From positions 4,501,001 through 4,565,000 of the forward strand of contig JAGYVD010000004.1 in the NCBI GenBank assembly GCA_021209875.1: 64,000 nt of DNA, given 5' to 3'. The notes under the pieces are model-generated. The model was not told the DNA's origin, searched no databases, and saw only the letters and a program-made list of their open reading frames with translations. How positions within the stretch are numbered: position 1 is the stretch's first letter; each line of letters begins with the position of its first letter. Both the position numbers and the translations under genes were made by a program. This stretch comes from Rosellinia necatrix (lineage: Eukaryota; Ascomycota; Sordariomycetes; Xylariales; Xylariaceae). Positions 54,949-64,000 of the stretch are shown piece by piece.

Positions 54949-55734
54949 GATGGAAACGAACGCCGTTGCATGTTGGGGTGAGGATTGAGCTGCGGAACAC
55001 CAGTGCCCGGCGAGAGGGCATGTTTGGGAAAATCAATTAACGCGGTAGGTAGCACCAAGTACCCAGTATTTACGAGACCCTTGCAACAAAGAACGCGACT
55101 TGGACACGGAGTCATCTGATACTAGTAGGTACATGCACTAAGTGGTTATTTATAGTTTGCTTTCTAGCCTTATCGGGTATTATATAACCATAATAGATGT
55201 GTACATAGGTACCTAAGTGCCTTACATAAGTGAATATCTATTATACACCACAATGCTATTACTATCTCCATCTCCCCTATCGAATCATTGAACCTGGCCT
55301 TTGATCAACTTCCCAAAAAGAATGCACCAGCCGCTGATTGACTAGTTTGTTATAGATGGCAGGCTGAACTAAATTTAAAGCGGTTGGAGTACCTAGCCAG
55401 GAGAATTATGATATTTATTGGTATATTAACCTATCGTGACTATTTTGAGTCTATTTGTGTGCCACTAAATAGGTTTAAATGTGTAGTCTTGATAATAGAT
55501 TCAAATAAGACTAGGTAGGTAAAAGGTTTATGGCCAACCTAATTTTATAGAGTCAATCTTGACCTTGGACATCACATGACGGCTAGCTGTAGGCACAGCT
55601 ATTTTATGCCATCAGTCAAATGCTGCTTTATTAAGGGCCGTAAATTTCATTGACAACTCTAAGACTTCGTAACTTATCTGTTCTGCCCCCTAATACTTGC
55701 CGCAGTTGGGTAGTTACTACTCAAACCCCGGTTT
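54949..55734. other. AT-leaning intergenic region
   Basis: No gene is seen. The base composition drifts toward A/T from about 55130 onward, with TAGGT/ACCTA motifs persisting. It precedes the decayed relic at 55740. Confidence 0.5.
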
Positions 55735-55739
55735 CCCCT

Positions 55740-56159
55740 TTAAACATAGCTAGTCACAACCGTCACCTTAGTATTGAGGAGGTCATGGACATCACTTTCC
55801 GAAACAGCCTTTCAGAGCAATCTACGATTAGCCGTCATATTGTTCACAAGAAACTTTAGAAATTACGCAGTGCCGTGTATCAACACAGCATGGAAATCTG
55901 GACAGCGTATGTTGAAGACTGCATAGCATTTAATTAGGATTCGTCGATTGAATTTGCTAGATACGAAAACCGAGTTCCGGGCTCTCATCCCCGGGACATG
56001 CAAACAATGAAGCAATTTGCCGAAGTTGTTGGGCTCACAATAATACGGAGAATTGCTACCGATCCGGCTGTTTGTAGTGTGCGGAATAAGATACGCTAGC
56101 TTTACAACCAATGGGAGGATGAAAGCAAAACAAGCATTCCAAGGGAAGTGAATTACTGA
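55740..56159 (+). pseudogene. Stop-riddled relic of a fungal ORF
   Basis: One frame reads as protein-like sequence broken by TAG codons: LSIEEVMDITFRNSLS...HKKL, stop, KLRSAVYQHSMEIWTAYVED, stop, DSSIEFARYENRVPG...MQTMKQFAEVVGLTIIRRIA, stop, LYNQWEDESKTSIPREV. The stops at 55857, at about 55935 and at about 56097 would all be CAG (Gln) before a C-to-T change, the transition RIP makes at CpA. The layout recalls large repetitive fungal families with an N-terminal 'YVEDCI..' helix region (FluG-like or transposon-linked), but I cannot name it. Decay plus position next to the A/T block suggest old repetitive DNA. Confidence 0.55.
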
Positions 56160-57442
56160 TGGCGCTGGTGAATTCACGGGAGATGTTCTGATACATTTCA
56201 TTCGTGTCGAACAGTTCAGTGTATTGAGGGAGGGTTGGCACGGAAGATTGGTTAGTTGAGGGCAACACGGCAGCTAACTCTTTGACAATAGAAAACTATG
56301 CTCATCGGCAGGAGTAGTTCTGGTGCCACGATCGCCATGATTGCGTGCACGAGGGTAGCCGGGTCGGCTGTACGAACTCGCTCAACACGCACTATTTCAC
56401 ATCTTCGAGGCTACGAAAGGTGTTCCAAGCAATCTACAAGGTTCGAACAACATGCCCCAGTTTAAGAAAAGAGAGAATGAAAAAGGTATGCAGAACACCA
56501 AAAAGACGTGAGTCGTCTATACCCAATCTCAGATCCATGCCAGACGAGGACCGTAGACATGAGCATCCTCTGCTTAAAAATCGCGATAGTGCCGAGAGGT
56601 TATACTTCATTGGTGTTCCGTCACAATGCACTTTTAGGGTTTCAATAGGCCCCCAAAGTGGGTATTCTGCGTGACAAGTCATGTTGTTGTATTATTAGCA
56701 ATTGTGGCTCGTCGACCTAACCAACAACAGCCTTCAAGCGGGGCCTCTCAAGCTGGAATGAAAGCCCAAGTACCTAGGTCATATACACTGAATGTACTCA
56801 GGACTTTGAGTGTGGAAGTCCTACCCATTTATTCGAAGGGCCCGGACTTTTACAAAACGCGACAAAGTTCTACCGTGAATTGAATGCAGACGAAGGCCGC
56901 AGACAGCTTTCACGTCCCCTTCCCTTTCTCGGGTTCTATGCAATACACTCCAGTTCATAGATAATCGCGAAAATGGATGAAGAGTCGAGCATCTAGTGCA
57001 ACTGTGATGATAGCGACAAGTATCATGATGCGAGAGGCACCGGTCTAGCATAGAATCCGATATGCCGCGAAAGAGTTCTGTCCCATGTGTCAGGTGCCGC
57101 GATGTAACAGTCTATGACACATGGTAAGAGAGGCAGAGGAAGCAACTTTGGAAGGCATAAGTTGCGAGATTATAGAAGGGATTACACTGCAGAGGGTTGC
57201 ACTCGGTCTTGGCCGTCCATGGGGGCTAGAAAATGCCTGTCGATCACTTCTACAGTAGTGTGGTATTACTATATTAAGTATTGGGCTCTGCTTGCCGAGT
57301 CGCTGTAGGAGTTATTTTCTCCTTGAAGTCGGCTCTGTATAAACCAACTCCTTGCCTTTTTCTATAGAAAACCGTCTTCCTCAATCCGGGATCAAGCAGC
57401 TGTAGTCGTTCGTACAGCGACTACAAATTTCTCCTGTGCGCT
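56160..57442. other. Intergenic, further decayed-looking DNA
   Basis: Short ORFs in several frames, none with a family signature. A CVRCRD peptide at 57062 (Zn-cluster-like) stops after about 21 codons. Probably the remainder of the relic plus the promoter of the DUF3176 gene. Confidence 0.45.
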
Positions 57443-58300
57443 ATGTTAAGGAAGATCAGAAATACTATTTACCAGCCTCTTTTCCCATCTCGACAGCGAG
57501 ACGACGATGAGAATATTTCTGGCAAAAACGACACACCTCTTCGCTCACCTAGTCCCCAGAGGGTCGAATGGTCTAGCACCTGGGCCTTGGAAATTTTGTT
57601 CATTATTTGCAGCGGCCTCCTGCTTGGGTTTACGGCTTTAATTCTTGGATGGTACAACCACAAACCAGTCCCCAAGTTCGTCGATGGAATCACCTTGAAT
57701 ACCATAATATCTATTCTCATAACCATCTCAAAGACGCTGCTCCTCGCTGCCATGGCCAGCGCGATCGGGCAGCTAAAGTGGCAGTGGTTTGAGCATGCAG
57801 AAGGCAGGCGTGCTCTGGACATACAACTTTTCGACGCAGCGAGCAGAGGTCCCCTGGGTTCCGCCGTTTTCTTGACCACGGGTCATGTCTGGTCACTAGC
57901 TTCCGTAGGAGCTGTTGTCTCCATCCTTACTCTAGCATTCGATCCGTTCGCACAGGAACTTCTCAGGTACCCGCTCGAAAGATCAACCCTGACAAATCTT
58001 ACATCGCAAGCCTCCAATGTATCACGAGCCGAAGACTTCGTGGCAGGAGATGACCAGAGCATTATCTTAGAAGTTCAGCGCCGCATCATGAGTGCATCCT
58101 GGGTCCTCACAAATGAGACCCAGGACTTCGCACAGCCCCAGTGTTTGACTGGTCATTGTGTCTGGGAAGAGTTCGAGAGTCTAGCAATGTGCAGCACATG
58201 CGAGAGTAGAAAAGAAGGCATTGAGCTTTCTGACACATCCTTCTCTTGGAACGCGACATATTCCCAAAGGGTACTTGGGGATTTGAATGGGCCGTGTTAA
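57443..58300 (+). CDS. DUF3176 membrane protein, C-terminally truncated (285 aa)
   Basis: ATG 57443. After a polar N-terminus come three hydrophobic segments (LEILFIICSGLLLGFTALIL, ISILITISKTLLLAAMASA, SLASVGAVVSILTLAFDP) and the DUF3176 hallmark IGQLKWQWF. The extracellular part begins with N-glycosylation-type sites and Cys motifs (CLTGHCVWEEFESLAMCSTC, SFSWNATYSQRV). Full-length members usually run to 600-700 residues and end in another membrane helix. Here the frame stops at 58298 right after DLNGPC, about 110 bp before the DNA turns into A/T-only sequence. The gene is probably broken by the insertion or spread of that repeat block. An intron leading into the A/T block cannot be excluded but no coding sequence is visible there. 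Confidence 0.85.
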   Translation: MLRKIRNTIYQPLFPSRQRDDDENISGKNDTPLRSPSPQRVEWSSTWALEILFIICSGLLLGFTALILGWYNHKPVPKFVDGITLNTIISILITISKTLLLAAMASAIGQLKWQWFEHAEGRRALDIQLFDAASRGPLGSAVFLTTGHVWSLASVGAVVSILTLAFDPFAQELLRYPLERSTLTNLTSQASNVSRAEDFVAGDDQSIILEVQRRIMSASWVLTNETQDFAQPQCLTGHCVWEEFESLAMCSTCESRKEGIELSDTSFSWNATYSQRVLGDLNGPC

Positions 58301-59396
58301 GATACAGGAGTACAGATTGAGATACGGAAGTACATCACCTTACGGACCCACTTAGGGATCCACTAATGACCCACTGGATCCTTTGTGCCCTTATTTATAA
58401 ACTGCTGTATTACTAGCTTTATTTTTTTTTTTACGAACTAAGAAATTAAAGTTATATATTAGTTTTAATTTAAAATTTTTATTATATTAGCTGTAGCTAG
58501 TAATATAAGATTATTATTTTATATGCTGCTAGTTTTTATATAATAGCTAGTAATTGTTTTAAATATTTTTGCCTGTTAAAATAATTTTTAATAAATAAAT
58601 TTAATTTATTATTATAAAATTTAATTTTAAATTAATAATTAATTTTAATTAATCTATTTAATTAAATTATTTATTAAACTTTTAATAAAAATTTTATTAT
58701 TAATTTTTATTATTAATATATTATATAATAAAATTATATTTAATTTTTAAAAGTTTAATATATATAAAAAATTTATTATTATTATATAAAATAAGCTATA
58801 ATTTTATTAAAAAATTTAATTATTAATATAATATTTAAATATTAAATATAAAACTATAAAATTTTTAATTATATTTTATTAAAAACTTTTAAAAATAATA
58901 TTTAAAATTTTTTATATATATTAATTATTTATAAATAATAAAAAACAATTGTTTTAAAAATATTAAAAAATAATTTATTAAAATAAAAACAATTTATTTT
59001 TATTTAATATATTAAAATAAAAACTAAAACTAATATTTAATTTTATTAAATTTAATATTATTACTGCTATAAAAAATTTTAATTTTTATTTATTTTAGTT
59101 AAAAACTTTTATATTAAACTTAAAATAAATAAATTATTTTTAATTAATAAATTATTTAAAATATAATTAATAATTAATTAAAATATAAATAAAACTTTTT
59201 ATAAAATTTATATATAAATTAAAAAAAACTAATTTTTAAAACTTATATTTTATTAAATATATTAATTATTTTTTTTAATATTAAAAATAAATAATTATTT
59301 TTTTTAATTAAACTAAAAATAAAAATAAAAAATATTTTTATTATTTTTATAAAATATAATATAAATTTTTAATAGCAAACTTAATTATTTTTATGC

Positions 59397-59659
59397 TGAT
59401 TTAATAATAAGTCTGGTTAGGGGTATAAAGCTGTAAATAGCTGTATTTACAGTATACTGGTCTAGTTTGTGGTGTTATATATGGTTAGTAATAAAAATAG
59501 TGGAATTCTAGGTGCAGTCCTAGAATTCCACCTACTAGTACAGGTAGGTGGGTGGGCCTAGCCTAAATGGGCTAGCCTAAGTGGCCTGGGCTACTTTATC
59601 TAATCTTATAGTAAAGCAACTAGTAGTGCTAAGCCTAGCACTTTTTGCTTATTTTAACA
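59397..59659. repeat. LTR copy 1 of the degraded element
   Basis: Aligns to 61934-62193. Its 5' half is well preserved (for example GTGGAATTCTAGG, GGTAGGTGGGTGGGCC) while its last ~90 bp are mutated (AGTAGTGCTAAGCCTAGCAC where copy 2 has GGTGGTGCCAAGCCTGGCAC). Confidence 0.8.
59501..59530. other. Perfect 12-bp hairpin within LTR copy 1
   Basis: TGGAATTCTAGG and CCTAGAATTCCA are exact reverse complements around the 6-nt loop TGCAGT. A second inverted repeat, CTGTAAATA/TATTTACAG with loop GCTG, lies at 59431-59452. In copy 2 the larger hairpin has lost pairing through transitions. Confidence 0.85.
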
Positions 59660-61933
59660 AAATGCTAAGTATTTAAAAAGCAGTTGCTGTTTTTAGCAAC
59701 TATTTAGCAACAGCTGGCTAATTAATTCTTTAAAATCCTATTAATTTAATCCAAGCTTTTTATTTAGTTTTAAAGCTTTAATTTAGCTTTAAGTTTTTTT
59801 AAATGTTAATTTATATAAAAACGTAATAAAATTAAACAAGCTGTTATTTAGCTAGTATATTAGTTAATTATTTTTTTATTTTAGAATTCTGCTGGTCTAG
59901 CCGCAGCTGCTGTTCCGGTTGTAGTTCTGGCTACTTTTAGTTTTTCTGCAGTTTTGGCTACACGTATTAAAACTAATAGAACTATTAGTTTTATTAATAT
60001 AATTAAAGCTTTTAGTATTTTAAAAGTTATTTTGTTTATATAGTTGTTATTAATACTTTTGTTTAATTAAGCTAAAGCTATAGCTAAAGCTAAAATTAAA
60101 GCTATAAAAACGTTTAGTTTTTTGTTTAAGCTTACTATAAACTTGTTTAATTTTTTTTATATAGCTTTTTAAAGTTTTTTTAGCTTTTAGCTTTTTTATA
60201 TAATTAAAAATAAGCTTATTTTATTAGTTTTAAATAGTTGTTATAACTTTTAGCTAATTAAAATTGTTTTTTTTAAAAGTTTTATTAGCTTGCGTATATT
60301 ATAACTTACGTTATATAAATTAAAATATTACGTGCTTATTTTTAGCTATATTATATAAAAACAGGTTGCTAGTTATAAATAAACGCGTAGCATGTCTGGA
60401 CTATATTTTAAAACAGTTTTTTAAAGCCGCGATAACTTTATTTAAGCCGGCTTTATATAAAATATGCCGTTAGTTAGCTGGCAATTTGCTGTTTTATTAT
60501 TTTAAAGCTTAGCTGCGTAACAGGCGATTAATCTAGCTAAAAATTTAGCTAAAAAATATTATTTTTTAATTAAAGCCTGTAGTTTATTTATAAACGATTA
60601 AATATTTATATAAATAATATTATTTTTAATAGTTATTATTTTAATATTTGCTAGGTCGGAATAACTAAAGTTAAAATAGCTTATATTTAAAACTTTTAAA
60701 TAAACTATATATTTAAAGCCTTAATTAGTTAAATCGGCCTGATTAGCTGGATTAAATTAATTAGTTTAATTAATTATATTAAATTAGCTAGTTTAATTAG
60801 CTAAATTAAAACAACTGTTTTAATAAGCTAGATTATTAAAATAATTAAATATTTAATTAGCTAGATCGGCCTGGTTAACTAAGTTAATTAGCTGTATTAA
60901 ATTATATAAATAACTTTAATTAGCCAGATTATAAATAAAATATATAGCTGTATTAATAACTAAATATATAACCGGTTTATAATATATAGCCGGATTAATT
61001 AAAAAAACTGTAGTATTTATAAAAAAAAGGCTAACATTAGTATTTTTAATAGCTAGAAGCTTTATAAATAAAATTTTTAAGCTAATATTATTATTAGCTT
61101 TAAAAAAGTTATTAGCTTTAATAAAATTATTAGCTTTAATAAAGTTATTAGTTTTAAATTTGTTAGCTTAAGCTGTTTTAGTTTAGTTGTTTATTTAGTT
61201 TTTAAAACTATTACTATTTTATATATAACTAATTAATAAGTTTAAGCGGTTATTTATAAAGCATATAGTTAACTTTAAAAAGCTTATTTTTAATTTTAAA
61301 AAGCTTAGTTTTATATTTAAAACATTTATTTTTAAATTAAAAATTTTAGTTATAGCTTATAACTTAACATAAAATACTTTTAATTTAATAATATTTACAG
61401 CTAATTTATTATATTTTTTGTTTAAACTATTAACGCGTTTTTATAACGTATTTATATTCTTCTGTATATTATTTATTAAAACAGCTTTTATTTAATAATT
61501 AATAAAAGCTATAATTTAGTTTAGCTGGCCGGCTAGCTGGCCGGCTAAGCTAAGCTAAGCTAGGTTAAGCTAAGTTAGCTTAGTCGGCTAAATAAACTAA
61601 GCTAAAATAAGCTAGGTCGGCTAAAACTAAAATCGGTAAAATTAATAGCTTGGTTAAATTAGCTAGAATTAACAGATCTAGCTAAAAACGCTAAAAACAA
61701 TAAAATCGGTAAAACTAGCTAAAATTAATAAATCTAAAGCTTTAATTAGTTAGTTTATTAGTTAATTAGTAAAATAACGCAATTTGCAGCTAATTCTATT
61801 AGTTTTTTTGCATTTAGCCGCGCAGTACAAACTCCCGCAAGGCAAAAAAGCCGTTCTTAACCGCGAGACCTAAATAAATAGTTTGCAAAAGCTGCTTAAA
61901 AAAGTACTTTTAGTCCAATCGTTGCAGAAGCAC

Positions 61934-62193
61934 TAATTTAATAAGTCTAGTCAGAGGTATAAAGCTGTAAATAGCTGTATTTGCAGTATACTGGTCTAGT
62001 TTATAATATTATATATAGTTAGTAATAAAAATAATAAAATTCTAGGTGCAGTCCTAAAATTCTATTTACTAGTACAGGTAGGTAGGTAGGCCTAGCCTAA
62101 GTAGGCTAGCCCAGGTGGCCTGGGCCACCTTATCTAATCTTACAGTGGGGCAACTGGTGGTGCCAAGCCTGGCACCCCTTGCCTACACTAACA
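61934..62193. repeat. LTR copy 2 of the degraded element
   Basis: Same repeat as copy 1. Its 5' half carries G-to-A/C-to-T changes (AATAAAATTCTAGG) and its 3' half is nearly untouched (CACTTTTT in copy 1 is CACCCCTT here). Confidence 0.8.
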
Positions 62194-64000
62194 TTTAATC
62201 AGCAGAAAATTTAATTAAAAATTATTTAAAAAGTTAATTAAAAAAAAAAAAAAAATAATTAATACTTTTATATTAAAATAATAAAACGTTATTTTTATAT
62301 TTATTTTTCAAATATTATTTTATTAAAAAATAGTATTATTTTTAAAAACTTATATTAATAAATAAAATATTTACATTTATAAAAATCAAAAACTAATTAT
62401 ATAAAATTATAAAACTGTATCAAGTTTTAATATTTTTAAATTATTTTTTTAAATAAATTTTAAAACCTGCCAGTAAAAATTAAAACAAAAAATAAAATAG
62501 CTTAAGCTAAATATCACTTATTAGCAAAAAAAAAAAAATCAAAAGTTTATAAAAACCTTTTTTTTTTTACTGCTATTGTTTTTATTGTTTTTCATTTTTT
62601 ATATTATAATATATTAATTTAAATTATAAATAAAACATAGCTGTTATTTATAAAATTATTAATAATATAAGCTTAAGTTTATATTTAAAATTATAATATT
62701 TAATAAATAAAAATATTTAGCTAAAAGCTTATAACGCGATAAAAATATAATAAACAATAAAAAAAATTTAATTAATATAAGCTTGTAGTAAAATTTTAGC
62801 TTTTATTTAAAATAAATTTAACCGTTTTTAAAATTTTATTTATAGATTTAAACAATTAATTAATTAATTAAATTTAAAATAAATATTATTTTATTATAGT
62901 TTATATTATAAAATATTATTAAGTATTTATTTTTAATATTTTTACTTATATTATTAATTTAATTTAATATAATATTATAACTACTTTTATTATTATTTAT
63001 TATATTATAACTATTTTTAATTTTATTAATAATATTATAATTATTTTAAAATATTAAATATTATATAAAACATAATTATATATTTTTTATTTAAGCTTAT
63101 TAAATAATAAAATAAATAATTTAAGTTTATAAAATAATAAAACATAAAATAAAATATATTATAAAAATATATTTAATTAAGATATAAATTATTATATTAG
63201 CTATTAAATAAATATAAATATTAAAAATTCTAATTATTAATAGCGTTTTAAGTTTAAAATTAAAAAATAAATATATATAAAAACAAAGTTTACAATAAAT
63301 TAAAACTTAAAATGTTTAAATATTATAATTTAATATTAATTATATAATATATTAATAAACTAAACTATTAAAAAACGTTTAAAAAGTATTAATTATATTT
63401 AAAAATTTAATATAAAAGTTATAATAGATTTTTATTAGTAAAATATATTAGTTTAAAAGTTTAATTTAAAATTTAAAAACGTAAATTATTTAAAATTTAA
63501 ACTTTATTAAAGCAAAGCTTAAAAATAGTTTTAAAAAATAAACTTAAAGTTATAAAAATAATAAACAGCAAAAATATAATTTTGTTAATAAAACAAATAA
63601 GTTAATTAATAAATATATTAATAATAAAATTAAATATTATAATAAAATAAAAAACGTTAATAAAAACTATATTATTTATTATTTATTTAATAATTTAAAT
63701 AATTATTTAAACATTTTAATTAAACTTTAAAAATAAAAAATATTATAGCTGATTTATAGAATTAAATAAATATTTATAAATATTTTGCTATAAAACAGTA
63801 GCGTGTTATTTATATTAAGCAAAAACATATAATTAAAAGATTTAAAAATTAAAAATCTAGTTAAAAAAAAAAAAAAAAAATATTAACTCGAATATTAATT
63901 AATTTTAAATAAAATATTAATAAAAATATAATAACAGAATTAATAATAATAAATTATTTGTATTTTTAAATATAATGCTTATATTTAATAATTTTTTTTA

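Larger units (their letters stand above)
59397..62193. mobile_element. Old, RIP-degraded LTR element (about 2.8 kb)
   Basis: Two direct repeats of about 260 bp flank 2.27 kb of mutated internal DNA. Each repeat ends in ..TAACA, contains TATAAAG, and shares long identical runs (CTAGGTGCAGTCCTA, ACTAGTACAGGTAGGT). The interior holds no ORF and is too short for a full gag-pol element, so it is internally deleted or non-autonomous. Orientation is unknown; the TATAAAG suggests plus. I could not define a target-site duplication. Confidence 0.7.
58301..64000. repeat. A/T-saturated, RIP-type repeat block
   Basis: From about 58410 to the window end the sequence is almost only A and T, dominated by TTAA, TATT and AAAT strings with scattered GC. 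There are no ORFs of note. TpA dinucleotides abound, CpA and TpG are rare, as expected after repeat-induced point mutation. Islands that keep some G/C are the two ~260-bp LTR-like repeats (59397-59659, 61934-62193), about 59884-59960, and 61795-61935. The block probably represents nested old transposons; it continues past the window. Confidence 0.9.

Noticed and set aside
57062..57124. CVRCRD peptide resembling a Zn2Cys6 start
   Set aside because: Only two of six cysteines before a stop and no continuation in any frame.
59660..61933. Hidden gag/pol inside the degraded LTR element
   Set aside because: No frame longer than a few dozen codons and no RT or integrase motif survives; internal length is too short for a complete element.
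1..64000. tRNA, rRNA, CRISPR array, telomere repeats
   Set aside because: Looked for T-arm/acceptor patterns, regularly spaced repeats with unique spacers and TTAGGG arrays; none found. The TAGG-type repeats are not telomeric.

Overview
The window is nuclear DNA from a filamentous ascomycete, most likely a Sordariomycete. Genes are split by short GT..AG introns (about 45-200 nt) with CTAAC/CTGAC-like branch points. The protein families are typical of such fungi: deuterolysin, AA9 monooxygenase, SAT4/rhodopsin-domain protein, DUF7580, acuF-type C2H2 protein, DUF3176 and a BAS2-like secreted protein. An A/T-saturated block at the right end looks like repeat-induced point mutation (RIP). The secreted oxidative and proteolytic enzymes plus a small Cys-rich secreted protein fit a plant-associated or plant-degrading lifestyle; this is inference.

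Layout. 1-3.4 kb: no convincing gene. 3.46-6.1 kb: a small cytosolic protein that looks like a free-standing deuterolysin propeptide domain, divergent from an M35 deuterolysin gene that carries a frame break. 7.1-8.8 kb: conserved GC-rich helical protein with a YQPQ-repeat tail. 9.6-14.0 kb: divergent pair, DUF7580 protein and C2H2 protein. 15.3-16.5 kb: AA9 LPMO (eight exons, reconstructed in full). 17.1-18.5 kb: 2OG-Fe(II) dioxygenase. 19.4-20.7 kb: seven-helix SAT4-type membrane protein. 21.4-22.1 kb: secreted SRPBCC-like protein with a frame break. 22.6-25.8 kb: M16 metalloprotease. 27.6-30.5 kb: ZW10/Dsl1 homologue with an acidic Trp-rich insert. 31.5-32.0 kb: BAS2-like secreted protein. 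34.4-35.5 kb: conserved low-complexity protein. 35.5-39.5 kb: repeat-rich intergenic DNA.

39503-46506 is a complete, very young Ty3/gypsy chromovirus on the minus strand: two identical 148-bp LTRs, a 5-bp TCTAC target-site duplication, gag with a C2H2-type finger, and pol (PR-RT-RNaseH-INT-chromodomain) in the same frame as gag but separated by one UAA. 46.5-51.3 kb is gene-poor and rich in microsatellites. 51.3-54.9 kb encodes a Rad9/Crb2-type checkpoint adaptor with tandem BRCT domains.

54.9-64 kb is a decaying flank: a stop-riddled gene relic, then a DUF3176 gene cut short where an A/T-saturated block begins (58.3 kb to the window end). Inside the block lies an old LTR element (about 59397-62193) whose two ~260-bp LTRs differ mainly by C-to-T/G-to-A transitions in a mosaic way. 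The young intact element and the ancient mutated one together suggest repeat silencing acted in the past but has not visibly touched the recent insertion.
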